Source: Maritimibacter sp. HL-12
GTDB taxonomy: Bacteria; Pseudomonadota; Alphaproteobacteria; Rhodobacterales; Rhodobacteraceae
Direction of reading: 5' to 3'
NCBI RefSeq assembly: GCF_900177545.1
Contig: NZ_FXBQ01000001.1
Coordinates: 2,946,163-3,010,162 of the forward strand
Length of the DNA: 64,000 nucleotides
The translations under genes and the position numbers were made by a program. This document shows, in pieces, positions 1-9,560 of this stretch (positions are counted from its first letter, which is position 1; each line of letters begins with the position of its first letter). The notes beneath the pieces are model-generated. The model did no database searches, was not told where the DNA came from, and worked only from the letters and a program-made list of their open reading frames with translations.

Positions 1-995
1 TCGACGAGCTTCCATGGCTCGCCCGAGCCCATCAGCGTGGCGGGGAAGGAGAGGGTGTGGAAGGGCACGTTGTCCTTACCCATGAATTGCACATATCGCA
101 CATCATTGGCGCCCTTGTCGGTCCGCCACCAGCGTTCCCATGCAGAATCCCCACCTCCCGTGGCCTCGGCCCATTCGGCGGTGGCCGAGATGTATTCGAT
201 CGGCGCGTCGAACCACACGTAGAAGACCTTGCCCTCCATCCCCGGCCAGTCCTCGTCGCCGCGCTTCACCGGGATGCCCCAGTCGAGATCGCGGGTGATG
301 CCGCGATCGCGCAGGCCCTCGCCGTCGTTGAGCCACTTCTTCGCGATCGAGGTGGTCAGCACCGGCCAATCCTTCTTGGATTCGATCCAGGCGTTGAGCT
401 TGTCGCGCATCAGCGACTGGCGCAGGAACAGATGCTTGGTCTCGCGCACCTCGAGGTCGGTCGAGCCCGAGATCGCCGAGCGCGGGTTGATCAGGTCGGT
501 CGGGTCGAGCTGCTTGGTGCATTCCTCGCACTGGTCGCCGCGGGCGCGCTCGTAGCCGCAGTTGGGGCAGGTGCCCTCGATGTAGCGATCCGGCAGGAAG
601 CGGCCGTCGGCGACGGAATAGACCTGTTTCTCGCTCACCTCCTCGATCAGCCCGGCATCGGCCAGCTTGCCGGCGAGGTGCTGGGTCAGGCGGTGGTTCT
701 GCGGGCTGGAGGAGCGTCCGAAATGGTCGAACGACAGCCGGAACCCCGCCGCGATCGCGGCCTGTACCTCGTGCATCTCGGCGCAGTAATCGGCCACGTC
801 CTGCCCCGCCTTGGCGGCGGCAAGCTCGGCGGGCGTGCCGTGCTCGTCGGTGGCGCAGATGAACATCACCTCGTGACCGCGCGCGCGCATGTAGCGGGCG
901 TAGAGATCGGCGGGAAGCTGGCTTCCCACGAGATTGCCGAGGTGCTTGATCCCGTTGATGTAGGGCAGCGCGGAGGTGATGAGAATACGGGCCAT
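1..995 (-). CDS. metG: Methionine--tRNA ligase (partial, C-terminal part outside window)
   Basis: Class I aminoacyl-tRNA synthetase charging tRNA-Met in the cytoplasm. The start codon lies at 993-995 and the first about 331 residues are present; the frame runs off the left edge. Seen: the HIGH-type signature as HLGN at residues 18-21 after an LPYINGIK stretch, the CATDEHGTP motif, and a zinc knuckle with CPNC and CEEC pairs about 150 residues in. A GKDNVPFH motif sits just before the edge; the KMSKS loop lies outside. The HLGN form and zinc knuckle fit bacterial MetG. No close partner is visible: the next gene upstream on this strand is an SDR more than 160 bp away, separated by a strong hairpin. 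Confidence 0.97.
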   Translation of the reverse strand, partial: MARILITSALPYINGIKHLGNLVGSQLPADLYARYMRARGHEVMFICATDEHGTPAELAAAKAGQDVADYCAEMHEVQAAIAAGFRLSFDHFGRSSSPQNHRLTQHLAGKLADAGLIEEVSEKQVYSVADGRFLPDRYIEGTCPNCGYERARGDQCEECTKQLDPTDLINPRSAISGSTDLEVRETKHLFLRQSLMRDKLNAWIESKKDWPVLTTSIAKKWLNDGEGLRDRGITRDLDWGIPVKRGDEDWPGMEGKVFYVWFDAPIEYISATAEWAEATGGGDSAWERWWRTDKGANDVRYVQFMGKDNVPFHTLSFPATLMGSGEPWKLV

Positions 996-1126
996 GAGAC
1001 GTCCTTGGCTGGTTTTGCCCGCGTTTAACCCAACGCCGGGGCAAACGCCAGCACCGGGCCGGGGCGGTGCCTCTCCCGCCAACCCGCGCCGGCTGCCTCG
1101 GCGAACCCGGCTGGCACCAAGGCCCG

Positions 1127-1153
1127 GGCCCGGGGGGCCGTGCCCCCCGGGCC
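1127..1153 (-). terminator. Strong GC hairpin after the SDR gene
   Basis: A perfect 12-bp inverted repeat (GGCCCGGGGGGC and its complement) with a 3-nt loop CGT. It sits just beyond the SDR stop on the minus strand and before metG. No U-tract follows, so it may be a weak or Rho-assisted terminator or a REP-like element. Confidence 0.5.
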
Positions 1154-1158
1154 TGCGC

Positions 1159-1914
1159 TTATTGTGCCGTGTAGGCCCCGTCGACGAGGTTGTACGAGCC
1201 GGTGATGAAGCTGGCGCGCTCCGACAGCAGGAACACCACCAGCGCGGCGACCTCTTCCGACTCGCCGAGCCGCCCGATCGGGTGCGCCCCTGCGAGCATC
1301 TTCAGCGTGTCCGCGTCGAGGTTCTTCTCGATCAGCGGGGTCTTGATGAAGCCGGGGCCGACCGAGTTGATGCGGATGCCCTTGGCCGAGTACTCGATCG
1401 CCGCGGCCTTGGTCAGCCCCAGCAATGCGTGTTTCGAGGCGACATAGGCCGAGGCGTTGGCAAAGCCGACCGAGCCGAGGATCGAGGCCATGTTGACGAT
1501 CGCGCCGGCACCGGCCTTTTCCATCACCGGGATGGCGTAGCGCATGCCGTAGAACACGCCGTGCAGGTTCACGTTCATGAGGTTGTGCCAGCCGTCGATG
1601 GAAAGCTCGCCGAGCGGCGCTTGCTCACCGCCGATCCCGGCGTTGTTGACGAGCGCGTCGAGCCGACCGGTCTTTTCGACCGCGAAGTCGATCATCGCCT
1701 TGACCTCGTCGACCTTGCCCACGTCGACCTTGAAAGGCAAAGCCTTGCCGCCCGCCTTCTCGACCTCGGCGACCTTGGCGGCGATGGCATCATCCTCGAG
1801 GTCGGCCACCACCACGGTGGCGCCGGCGGCGGCGAGTTCATCCACCACCGCGGCCCCGATCCCCGATGCGCCGCCGGTTACGATTGCCGTCTTGTCGTCG
1901 AATCTCAGGTCCAT
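1159..1914 (-). CDS. SDR family NAD(P)-dependent oxidoreductase
   Basis: A 251-residue classical short-chain dehydrogenase/reductase, the usual length. It has the Rossmann TGGASGIG motif at residues 13-20, NNAG at 90-93, and the catalytic set Asn117, Ser144, Tyr157 and Lys161 (YVASK). An aspartate at the end of the second beta strand (VVVADLE) suggests a preference for NAD. The start is the ATG at 1914 ([12 protein letters not shown]); the frame is open further upstream, but that part is not conserved-looking. It probably oxidises or reduces a secondary alcohol/ketone; the substrate cannot be read from the sequence. It is divergent from the GlcG/HbpS-like gene across 237 bp, which must hold both promoters; I saw no clear boxes there. 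Confidence 0.92.
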   Translation of the reverse strand: MDLRFDDKTAIVTGGASGIGAAVVDELAAAGATVVVADLEDDAIAAKVAEVEKAGGKALPFKVDVGKVDEVKAMIDFAVEKTGRLDALVNNAGIGGEQAPLGELSIDGWHNLMNVNLHGVFYGMRYAIPVMEKAGAGAIVNMASILGSVGFANASAYVASKHALLGLTKAAAIEYSAKGIRINSVGPGFIKTPLIEKNLDADTLKMLAGAHPIGRLGESEEVAALVVFLLSERASFITGSYNLVDGAYTAQ

Positions 1915-2151
1915 TTGGGGCCTCCTTTGGTGAATTGTCCTATGGGTCAAATATGGGGGCGACGGACGCTTGCGCACAGGGGGGGAAGCATTGACGATTC
2001 CGTGTGTCTGCCTTGCGCCGGGCGCAAGGCCTGTCCGCGCAGAACGGACGCCCCCCGGCACCTCCGCGCGATCGCCCGTGAAGCGTGGCGGCGCGGGCGA
2101 AAGTGTGAAATACCGTTTGCAAAGCGCAGCTTTGAACCGAAGGGACCGGCC

Positions 2152-2580
2152 ATGACGGATATCAGCTTGACGAAATCGCGCCTCATCATCCGCAAGGCGC
2201 TCGAAGCCGGGCGTGCCCGCGAGATGAAACCGCTCTCGGTCGTCGTGGTCGATGCGGGCGGGCATGTCATCGCGTTCGAACGCTCCGACGGCGCGCCTCC
2301 GGGTCGGTTCGAACTGGCGCGCGCCAAGGCCTACGGCGCGGTGATGCTGGGCATGAGCGGCACCGCGCAGCGCGACCGCGCCGAGGCGCAGGCCTACTTC
2401 ATGGCCGCCGCCAACGGCATCTACGGCGGCCAGCTTGCGCCGGTGCCCGGCGGCATCCTCGTGCGCGACAAGCGCGGTCGGGTGATCGGTGCGGTGGGCG
2501 TCACCGGCGACACGTCGGAGAACGATCTTGCCGTCGGGATCGTGGGCATCGAGGCGGCGGGCTTCGCGGCCGAAGGCTGA
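2152..2580 (+). CDS. GlcG/HbpS family protein
   Basis: A 142-residue protein of the GlcG/HbpS (PF03928) fold, the normal length for a stand-alone domain. It shows the family's VVVVDAGGHVIAFERSDGA strand and a VPGGILVRD / IGAVGVTGDT region near residues 100-120. Relatives bind heme or cobalamin, or occur in glycolate or diol catabolic operons as proteins of unclear role. No signal peptide is seen, so it is probably cytoplasmic. The start is the ATG at 2152; the long frame upstream lacks family character. The next gene, an amidotransferase, follows after 61 bp in the same direction. Function not assigned. Confidence 0.88.
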   Translation: MTDISLTKSRLIIRKALEAGRAREMKPLSVVVVDAGGHVIAFERSDGAPPGRFELARAKAYGAVMLGMSGTAQRDRAEAQAYFMAAANGIYGGQLAPVPGGILVRDKRGRVIGAVGVTGDTSENDLAVGIVGIEAAGFAAEG

Positions 2581-2641
2581 CCCCCCTTTTCCTGCCTGCC
2601 CAACCGGCCTATCCTGAAGAAACCAGCGAGGAAAGGAACCA

Positions 2642-3433
2642 GTGGTGAGTGTGAAGCGGCGTCCGGTGATCGGGATCATCGGCAATTCGGCGTTGATCGG
2701 CGGCGATTATCCGGCCCATGCCGGCGGGACGATGAACTCGGCCGCCGTCGCCGAGGTCGCCGGCGGCATGCCTCTGCTGATCCCCGCCGATCCGAATTAC
2801 GTGAGCGTCGAGGAGTTGATGGAGGTCTGCGACGCCTTCCTGCTCACCGGCGGGCGGCCGAACGTGCACCCGGAGGAATACGGCGAGCCGCCGACCGAGG
2901 CGCATGGTGCCTTCGACCGCTGCCGGGACGCGGTGACGCTGCCGCTGGTGCGCGCCTGTGTCGAGCGCGGCCAGCCCTTTTTCGGGATCTGCCGGGGCTT
3001 TCAGGAGGTCAACGTCGCAATGGGCGGCACGCTCTACCCGGAGATCCGCGAACTGCCCGGCCGGATGAACCACCGGATGCCCCCGGAAGGCACGCTGGAG
3101 GAAAAGTTCGCGGTGCGCCACGCGGTCCATCTGGAGGAAGACGGCGTCTTCCACCGCCTGCTCGGCGCGCGCGACGTGATGACCAACACCCTGCACGGTC
3201 AGGGGATCAAGACGGCCGGCAAGCGCGTGGTGATCGACGGCTGGGCCGACGACGGCACGCCGGAAGCGATCTACATCGAGGATGCGCCCGGTTTCGCGCT
3301 CGCCGTCCAGTGGCACCCGGAATTCAACGCCGCCAACGACCCGGTCTCGCGGCCGCTGTTCGAGGCGTTCGGCAACGCCGCCCGCGCCTGGGCCGAGGGT
3401 GCGCGCCGGGCCCCGTCGCTCAAGGCGGTGTGA
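2642..3433 (+). CDS. Gamma-glutamyl-gamma-aminobutyrate hydrolase-like (PuuD family, peptidase C26)
   Basis: A 263-residue class I glutamine amidotransferase-like hydrolase. PuuD enzymes cleave gamma-glutamyl-GABA to glutamate and GABA in putrescine breakdown. Seen: the nucleophile elbow FFGICRG with Cys117, and the partner dyad in AVQWHPEF (His225, Glu227), so the triad is intact. The start is a GTG at 2642 with AGGAAAGGAA a few bases upstream. The other puu genes are absent, so the substrate is inferred from family only. The small cytochrome gene lies 68 bp downstream. Confidence 0.9.
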   Translation: MVSVKRRPVIGIIGNSALIGGDYPAHAGGTMNSAAVAEVAGGMPLLIPADPNYVSVEELMEVCDAFLLTGGRPNVHPEEYGEPPTEAHGAFDRCRDAVTLPLVRACVERGQPFFGICRGFQEVNVAMGGTLYPEIRELPGRMNHRMPPEGTLEEKFAVRHAVHLEEDGVFHRLLGARDVMTNTLHGQGIKTAGKRVVIDGWADDGTPEAIYIEDAPGFALAVQWHPEFNAANDPVSRPLFEAFGNAARAWAEGARRAPSLKAV

Positions 3434-3501
3434 CCGGTTCGCGCTTGACCTTGCCTGCGCTGGAGGCTTGAAACGGCGCGCATTCAGGGAATCGAGGTTT
3501 C

Positions 3502-3921
3502 ATGCGGATCGTGCTTGCTGTTGTTTTCGTCGCCGCTGCCGCCGCGGGCTGGGTGCTGTTCGCCCCGTCCGCCCCGGAGCCGGAACAGGTGGCGGCCACG
3601 AACCCGGCGATGGTCTCCGTGCAGATGCCCGAACTGGTGGGGGCCGAACGCGTCGGGCAGACCGTGTTCGCGTCACGATGTGCCGATTGCCACGGCAGGG
3701 ATGCGGGCGGGATAGAGGGTGCCGGGCCGCCGCTCATTCACAAGATCTACGAGCCCTCCCACCATGGCGACATGTCCTTCGTGCTCGCCGCCACGCGCGG
3801 GGTGCGGGCGCATCATTGGCGCTTTGGCGACATGCCGCCGGTCGAGGGCGTGACCCAGGCCGAGATCGAGGCGGTGATCGCCTTCATTCGCAAGGTGCAA
3901 CGCGCAAACGGCATCCTTTGA
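3502..3921 (+). CDS. Small monoheme cytochrome c, membrane-anchored or secreted
   Basis: A 139-residue protein with an N-terminal hydrophobic segment (residues 1-20) and one heme site CADCH at 60-64; Met111 in the GDMPP motif is the likely sixth ligand. The fold is class I cytochrome c (PF13442/PF00034). The segment could be a cleaved signal or an uncleaved anchor; no clean AxA site is obvious. It would shuttle electrons in the periplasm. Neighbours (amidotransferase upstream, cupin isomerase 55 bp downstream) do not reveal a redox partner. Confidence 0.9.
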   Translation: MRIVLAVVFVAAAAAGWVLFAPSAPEPEQVAATNPAMVSVQMPELVGAERVGQTVFASRCADCHGRDAGGIEGAGPPLIHKIYEPSHHGDMSFVLAATRGVRAHHWRFGDMPPVEGVTQAEIEAVIAFIRKVQRANGIL

Positions 3922-3976
3922 GGCTTGCGCGGGTCTCCCGGCCGATACACCAAGGCGACAGCCAACCGGAGGGCAC

Positions 3977-4666
3977 ATGAAACGCGCGCGCATCAACGAG
4001 ATCATGGCCGAGGCCGACGCGATGATCCGCCGGTTCGGCTTCACCCTGCCGCCCTTCGCCTGTTGGACGCCCGAGGAATTCCGCGACCGCGCCCGCGAGG
4101 CGCGCGCGGTGATCGACGCCCGGCTGGGCTGGGACATCACCGATTACGGCGCGGGCAACTTCGACAAGATGGGCTTGTTCCTGTTCACCATGCGCAACGG
4201 CCGGCTCGCCGATCTGCGCGCCGGGCGCGGGATGTGCTACGCCGAGAAGCTGCTGATCTCGCGCCGCGACCAGATCAGCCCGATGCACCGCCACATCGTC
4301 AAGGCCGAAGACATCATCAACCGCGGCGGCGCGACGCTGGCGGTGGAGTTGTTCGGCTCCGACCCGGACGGCAATTTCGACGAAAGCGCCGGCGGCGCGG
4401 TGCGCTGCGACGGGATCGAACGGCGCTTTGCCCCGGGCGAGGTGATCCGCCTCGCGCCGGGCGAAAGCGTCACCCTGATGCCCGGCGACTGGCACGCCTT
4501 CTGGGGGGAGGGCGGCGACGTTCTGATCGGCGAGGTCTCGACGGTGAACGACGACGAGACCGACAACGTCTTTCGCGACCCGATCGGGCGGTTTTCGCAG
4601 GTCGAGGAAGACGAGCCCCCGCGCCACCTGCTGGTATCGGATTATGGGCGGGTGTTTGGTGGTTAG
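3977..4666 (+). CDS. D-lyxose/D-mannose isomerase-like cupin
   Basis: A 229-residue protein of the D-lyxose ketol-isomerase family, metal-dependent cupins that interconvert D-lyxose/D-xylulose or D-mannose/D-fructose. Seen: PMHRHIVKAEDIINRGGATL with the paired His and Glu metal ligands near residues 98-105, LAPGESVTLMPGDWHAFW supplying the later His near 175, and a GEVSTVNDDETDN ending. The length is typical. The start ATG at 3977 follows a GGAGGG about 6 nt upstream. No sugar transporter or kinase lies next to it, so its physiological sugar is unknown. Confidence 0.88.
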   Translation: MKRARINEIMAEADAMIRRFGFTLPPFACWTPEEFRDRAREARAVIDARLGWDITDYGAGNFDKMGLFLFTMRNGRLADLRAGRGMCYAEKLLISRRDQISPMHRHIVKAEDIINRGGATLAVELFGSDPDGNFDESAGGAVRCDGIERRFAPGEVIRLAPGESVTLMPGDWHAFWGEGGDVLIGEVSTVNDDETDNVFRDPIGRFSQVEEDEPPRHLLVSDYGRVFGG

Positions 4667-4726
4667 GGTTGGCAATGCGGACGGAGCGGACGTTCGCTGC
4701 GTTTGCGCCAATTGCCGCTTTGACGA

Positions 4727-6073
4727 TTATATGGCTTCCGGCAATTCGTCTGACGGTCTTGCCATGTCCTTCAGCGCCTCTTTGCGGCGGGAGATGGTTT
4801 CATGCCATTCCTGCGCCTCACGGTCTGAGAAAAAGCTGGCGGACGGGGCAAGGCGTTTTACAGCTTCCTCGACCTCTTCCAAGCCAACTCGGAAGAATTC
4901 CTTGCGCATGTTAGAAGCGTTCACGCGGCGGTCTGCGAACTCTTTGTGAAGGGCGCTTTCTAGGGCTGGGGCTTCATCCGAATAGATCATCGCATGGGTG
5001 TCGAAGCCGAAAGGGACGCTTGCGTCACCAAGCTCTTTAACCCGGTCGTCTGGTTCAAGGCGCCGCGTCAAGCCGATCTTGACTACATCCTCGCCAAAGG
5101 AACCGATGTTCGAAATAATATAAACATAGCCGGATTTGGTCATCTCAGCCATTGCGCGGGCGCGTTCGCTTGTAGCGTGGGCTTCGGCCAAAGCGGCTTC
5201 CAGCTCCGCTATGCGGCCTTCATCTACGCCCGCCTCTGAGCGCGCTTTATCCAAGAGCTTCTGATACCGTTCCTCTTCACGTTCTGCCGCTTCGGCTTCG
5301 GCTATGAGCTTCTTCTCTTCGCGTTCCGCGCGGGCCAGCTCTGCGCGCTCTTCTTTCTCCATCTTAAGGCGCTCACGGTATTCATGGGTCGCATGCAATT
5401 CGTCCAGTTTGAGGCTGACATATTGCTCACTGATACGCAGATTCATGGACTCGTTGGCTTTGTCGATTTGCTTGGCCGCGTTGAGGATACGCTTCTCCAT
5501 CGCGTTGACGTTGTTCCAGCGCGTGTTTGCGATTGCGGCTTCGCATTCGTTGTTGAAGGCTCGCATGGTCAGGCGGGTCTGGCGGTTAATCATCGTCTGA
5601 CCCTTGGCGCGGCTTCCGTCCACTTGCCAGTCAGTCGGACAGAGGGTCGAGGTCTTCGCCGAGACCATTGCCTTCTGGCGATCTCGGATGCGTATGATTT
5701 CTTGCTTGTATTCGTCAGCGTCGTTGAACTCAAAATGGGGTTCATAGACACCGAGTTCCGCAAATGAGAGCTTTTCGTCATAAATTGCGACTTGTTGCTC
5801 TAATTTTTTAAGCGTGGCGCGCTTCTCGGAATAGGAATTACGCGTCTCTTCGACTTGCTTCTGTATCTCTGTTGCCGTATCTTTGAGCGTCGCGACTTCA
5901 TCCTCAACAGACTTGATGGGCGCATATTTTTCCCTGAGCGTTTGTGCCGTCGCTTCCGCTTCCTTAATACGCCTTTCGGCGCGGTGTTTTGCGCCACGAG
6001 CGCGAAGCCAGAGGATCAAAAGAAGGATGGGTAGGAGCAACCATGCGGTTGCGAAAACCATAATTGGGTCCAT
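4727..6073 (-). CDS. Membrane-anchored DUF4041 / GIY-YIG (T5orf172-type) protein
   Basis: 448 residues: an N-terminal transmembrane helix (about 5-24), a charged coiled-coil region (25-100), a DUF4041-type core beginning with LSFAELGVYEPHFEF (102-116), a second very charged coiled coil (225-310), and a C-terminal GIY-YIG-like module of the T5orf172/MUG113 kind (about 314-400). In that module GYVYIIS, KIGLTRR and the ExxxH pair Glu372/His376 can be picked out. Such proteins are common in phages and mobile islands; cleavage activity and target are not known to me. Base composition is clearly AT-richer than both neighbours, suggesting recent acquisition. A TATACT about 40 bp upstream could be its -10 box. 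Monocistronic. Confidence 0.85.
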   Translation of the reverse strand: MDPIMVFATAWLLLPILLLILWLRARGAKHRAERRIKEAEATAQTLREKYAPIKSVEDEVATLKDTATEIQKQVEETRNSYSEKRATLKKLEQQVAIYDEKLSFAELGVYEPHFEFNDADEYKQEIIRIRDRQKAMVSAKTSTLCPTDWQVDGSRAKGQTMINRQTRLTMRAFNNECEAAIANTRWNNVNAMEKRILNAAKQIDKANESMNLRISEQYVSLKLDELHATHEYRERLKMEKEERAELARAEREEKKLIAEAEAAEREEERYQKLLDKARSEAGVDEGRIAELEAALAEAHATSERARAMAEMTKSGYVYIISNIGSFGEDVVKIGLTRRLEPDDRVKELGDASVPFGFDTHAMIYSDEAPALESALHKEFADRRVNASNMRKEFFRVGLEEVEEAVKRLAPSASFFSDREAQEWHETISRRKEALKDMARPSDELPEAI

Positions 6074-6270
6074 TATTTCCAGCCTTTCAATTTTTTCTGA
6101 ATTTGACCAGTATAGTGGAGGAGATCAAGGATAAGGTTTCCAGACCTTCGCTGCGCTTAGACGAATGAGCGAGTTGGACTCCCAGCCGTCATCTGACCGT
6201 TTCGCTCAAGGATGCGGCGCAAGCGTCCGAAACCCTCCGGAAAAACCAACCCCCGCCTTCCGGATCGCGT

Positions 6271-8316
6271 TCAGCGCCAGAGCCAGGCCTGTCCCGCGAG
6301 CGCGCCTTGCGCCTTGGCCAGAAGCCGGTGCGCGGGGCCGGTGGGGGCGGCGACGCCGGCCGCGAGCCGGTCGGCCACCACTTCCGGCGGGCAGGGCGCG
6401 CCGGTGACGGGGTCGCGGTAGCGCGGGTAGTCGATCAGCACGGCATGGGCCAGCGCGATGATGTCGGGCCGGGCGGCGCGGCGGGCGGGCACCGGGCCGA
6501 GATCGCGGGTCAAACCCCATCCGGCATAGAACGGCGCGCCGAGGCAGGTGACGGGTTTGCCGCGCAGGAGCGCCTCGAAGCCCATCAGCGAGGTCATCGT
6601 CCAGATCTCGTCGCAGGCCTCGATCAGCGCCACCGGGTCGGCCTCCTCGGCCACGACGTCGGCCAGCGCCCGCGCCTCCTCGGGCGGCACACGGCCCGCG
6701 CGCAGCCCCGCCTCCACATCGGGGTGGGGCTTGTAGACGATCACCGCCTGCGGGTTGGCCGTACGCGCGGCTTGCAGGAGCGCGAGGTTGGTTGCCACCT
6801 CGCCCGCACCAAGGCGGATCGAGGCGTCGTCCTCCACCTGTCCCGGCACGAGGATGCGGTGGCCCTCGGGGAGCGCGGGCGCGGGGCGGTCGAGGTTGTA
6901 CTTGCTCAGCCGCCCCCGGATCAGCCCCGCCACCAGACGCTCGGCGCGCAGCCGCGCGCCCTCGGGCAGGGTGGCGGAAGCGGCGATCAGGCGCTCCAGT
7001 CGGCTTTCCCGCGTGGGGTCGTAGTAGATGCCGAGATCGTCGGCGACCAGCGAGAGCGGCGGCACCAGTTCGGCCCCCAGCCCACGCGAGCGCAGGAAGC
7101 CGTCTTCAACCCGCAGAACGGGCAGGCCCGCGGTGTCGCCGAGGGTTTCTTCCTTCCCGGCCCAGACCATCAGCCGCCGCCCGCTTGCCCGCGCCTTGGT
7201 GACGGCGGCGGGGCCATCGGCAAACACCAGCCGCCTTTCGCCCCCGAAGAAGCCCGCGAGTGCCCCGCGCTTCCACAGCCGCATCCCCGCCGCCACGTAG
7301 CCCGCGCCGTCTTCGCGCGCGGCGCGGGCGCGGGCTTCCAGCGCGGTGATCGCCTGTTCGACCCCGCAAAGCGCATCGTGGTGGGGATCGTACCAGGTGG
7401 GGTAGAGCACCATCGCACCGGCGAAGAGCTGCGTGCGGGTGAGCTTGCGCGTGCGGCGGGCGACGGGGTTTTCGTCGCGCGTCAGGCCCCAGCCGGCATA
7501 CCACGGCTGGCCGAACACCCTTGGCCGGTGGCCTGCGAGGATCGCCTCGAAGCCCATGCCGGAACTCACGGTATAGACCGCCACGGCCCCTTCCATCAGC
7601 GCCCATGGGTCGACCGGACCGGTGACGAGGCTCACGCCCTCGCCCGCGTCCCCGGGGCCGAAATGGCCGGGGCGGTGGCCGGCGGCGGTTTCGGGGTGGG
7701 TCTTGATCACGATCGGCATGCCGCGCTCGTCGATCCGGGCGGCGGCGAGCATCTCGCGGAATGTGCCCGGCCCGGCCCCGGCATGGGCGATCGAGGCATC
7801 GCCCCGGGTCTGGTCGATCACCAGAACGTAAGGGGAGGGGGGCAGCGGCGCGGCAGGGTCGAAGCCCGCGTATTTCGACAGCTTCGCGCGCCGCATCAGA
7901 TCCGAAGCCTGACGGGCGCGGGCAAGCAATGCGCCATCGTCGAACGGGTGGGTGGCGAGCAGGTGTTCGAGATCGGACGGCGCCGAACTGTCGAAATGCG
8001 CCGCGCGGCTGTCGATCACGAGGCCCAGCGGCGGCTCGCCCGCGCGCCCGGGGCGGAGCGAGCGCAGGAAGGCATCCTCGATGCGGATCAGCCGCGCGCC
8101 GGTCTTCGCCGCCACCCGCCCGCCGCGATGCGCGGTGGGCGAATGGCCCCAGACGCCGACGTTGTCATTCGGCCCCGGCCAGCCGAGGCGCAACTCCCAC
8201 CCTGCGAGCGCGAGGATGCGCCGCAGCCGGGGTTGGGTGAGAAACCCGCCGTTGAAGACGAAAAGCCGCCGGGAGCGCGCTGCCCCGGCGGCTTCGGTGT
8301 CGGGTTGGCGGCCCAT
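6271..8316 (-). CDS. kpsC: KpsC-type capsule beta-Kdo transferase (two modules)
   Basis: A 681-residue capsular polysaccharide biosynthesis protein. Two tandem homologous halves are visible: RIEDAFLRS (79-86) and RVEDGFLRS (403-410); IKTHPE and YKPHPD; YAGWGLTRD near 273 and again near 597. In ABC-dependent capsule systems KpsC carries two Kdo transferase modules (GT99/GT107) that, with KpsS, build the poly-Kdo linker on a lipid. The start is the ATG at 8316; the frame extends upstream into the exporter gene but loses family character. It follows the Wza-type gene by 7 bp, so the two are co-transcribed. KpsM/KpsT are not in the window. Confidence 0.93.
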   Translation of the reverse strand: MGRQPDTEAAGAARSRRLFVFNGGFLTQPRLRRILALAGWELRLGWPGPNDNVGVWGHSPTAHRGGRVAAKTGARLIRIEDAFLRSLRPGRAGEPPLGLVIDSRAAHFDSSAPSDLEHLLATHPFDDGALLARARQASDLMRRAKLSKYAGFDPAAPLPPSPYVLVIDQTRGDASIAHAGAGPGTFREMLAAARIDERGMPIVIKTHPETAAGHRPGHFGPGDAGEGVSLVTGPVDPWALMEGAVAVYTVSSGMGFEAILAGHRPRVFGQPWYAGWGLTRDENPVARRTRKLTRTQLFAGAMVLYPTWYDPHHDALCGVEQAITALEARARAAREDGAGYVAAGMRLWKRGALAGFFGGERRLVFADGPAAVTKARASGRRLMVWAGKEETLGDTAGLPVLRVEDGFLRSRGLGAELVPPLSLVADDLGIYYDPTRESRLERLIAASATLPEGARLRAERLVAGLIRGRLSKYNLDRPAPALPEGHRILVPGQVEDDASIRLGAGEVATNLALLQAARTANPQAVIVYKPHPDVEAGLRAGRVPPEEARALADVVAEEADPVALIEACDEIWTMTSLMGFEALLRGKPVTCLGAPFYAGWGLTRDLGPVPARRAARPDIIALAHAVLIDYPRYRDPVTGAPCPPEVVADRLAAGVAAPTGPAHRLLAKAQGALAGQAWLWR

Positions 8317-8323
8317 GCGACGG

Positions 8324-9469
8324 CTAGAACAGCCCCGCGGTGGCGGCGGTGGTGGCCAGCGAATCCGCGGCCCCCACGGACGAGGTGAGCGCCGAGAGCA
8401 CCTTGGTCCACTGCACGTAAGGCGCTTCGGTGACATAGACGGTATCGCTGTCGCGGATCACGAAATCGCGGGCCATGAACATGCCGTTGGGTTCGGTGAG
8501 ATCGAGCACGTAGATCAGCCGCTGCGCGCCCACCAGATCGGTGCGGCCAAGCACGGCACTCGCGATCTCGACCGGTTCGTTGCGGAAGACGAAAACCCCG
8601 GTCGGATCGGCCAGAGCCGGGTTGAGGCCGCCGACCTGTGCGATGGCTTCGAGCGCGGAAAGCGTCTGGGTCTGGAACTTCACCCGGGTCTGCGCGCCGG
8701 TGGCACCGAGCGCGGTGAAGGCGCGGGTATCTTCCTCGACGAGGATGCGGTCGCCGTTCCTGAGCGCGACATCAAGTTCGGGGTGCTCGAACAGATCCTG
8801 ATACCAGATCTTGCCGGTCCGCTCGCCCCGGATGATCTTGACCACGGCCACCTCGGCGGGCACCGCGACGCCGCCGGCGCGCGCCAGCATCGCGCCCAGC
8901 GTGCGCGTCGGCCGCTCGATCGGGTAGACGCCCTGACCGCCCACCGCGCCGGTGAGAGACACCGTGGCACCGTCCCCCGCGAGGCGGCGCACGACCACCT
9001 GCGGATCCGGGGTCTGTTCGGCAAGCTTTTCGGTGATGATCCGGCGGATCGCCTCGGGGGTATTGCCCGCGGCCTTGATCCGGCCGGCATAGGGAATGAA
9101 GATGAAGCCCGAACCGTCGACCTGCACTTCCTCGAGGCTCGCCGCGGCCCCGGCGGCGGTGAGAATGCCTTCCTCGACGTTCTCCCAGATCGAAACGCCC
9201 AGCACGTCGCCGGGGCGGATCGTGTCGGAGCCGACCACGCCCGCGCTGGTGAACTCGGAGGTCAGCCCGAGCGAGGGCACGACCGCGGTGGCGCGGGTGA
9301 CGTCATCGTTCACCGCAACCACGAAGGCGTCGCCCTGCTTTTGCACGGAACCTGCGTAGATCTCGGATTTGTTGGGACCGGATCGGGGAAGAACGTCGCA
9401 GGCCGCAAGGCCCACCACGCATGCAAAAAGGGCGGCTCTGCGCGCCCATGCGTTGCCCATCTGTATCAC
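8324..9469 (-). CDS. Wza/KpsD-type polysaccharide export lipoprotein
   Basis: An outer-membrane polysaccharide export protein (Poly_export plus SLBB-type repeats), about 381 residues. The N-terminus has RR, a hydrophobic core and a LAAC lipobox, so it is a lipoprotein. The Poly_export domain starts at DTIRPGDVLGVSIWE; an SLBB-like stretch follows with GAVGGQGVYPIE. I chose the GTG start at 9469: AAAGGAG ends 8 nt before it. An upstream ATG at 9514 is possible but poorly placed, and the ATG at 9460 is too far from the ribosome site. It sits directly upstream of kpsC and 91 bp downstream of kpsS, forming a three-gene capsule operon. Confidence 0.93.
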   Translation of the reverse strand: MIQMGNAWARRAALFACVVGLAACDVLPRSGPNKSEIYAGSVQKQGDAFVVAVNDDVTRATAVVPSLGLTSEFTSAGVVGSDTIRPGDVLGVSIWENVEEGILTAAGAAASLEEVQVDGSGFIFIPYAGRIKAAGNTPEAIRRIITEKLAEQTPDPQVVVRRLAGDGATVSLTGAVGGQGVYPIERPTRTLGAMLARAGGVAVPAEVAVVKIIRGERTGKIWYQDLFEHPELDVALRNGDRILVEEDTRAFTALGATGAQTRVKFQTQTLSALEAIAQVGGLNPALADPTGVFVFRNEPVEIASAVLGRTDLVGAQRLIYVLDLTEPNGMFMARDFVIRDSDTVYVTEAPYVQWTKVLSALTSSVGAADSLATTAATAGLF

Positions 9470-9560
9470 TGCTCGGGCTCCTTTGTGGAGTTCTGCCGTT
9501 GATTTTTTCTGCAACCTACCGGCACATCGAGGAAAAATCTACCCTTTCGATAGTCACGGG

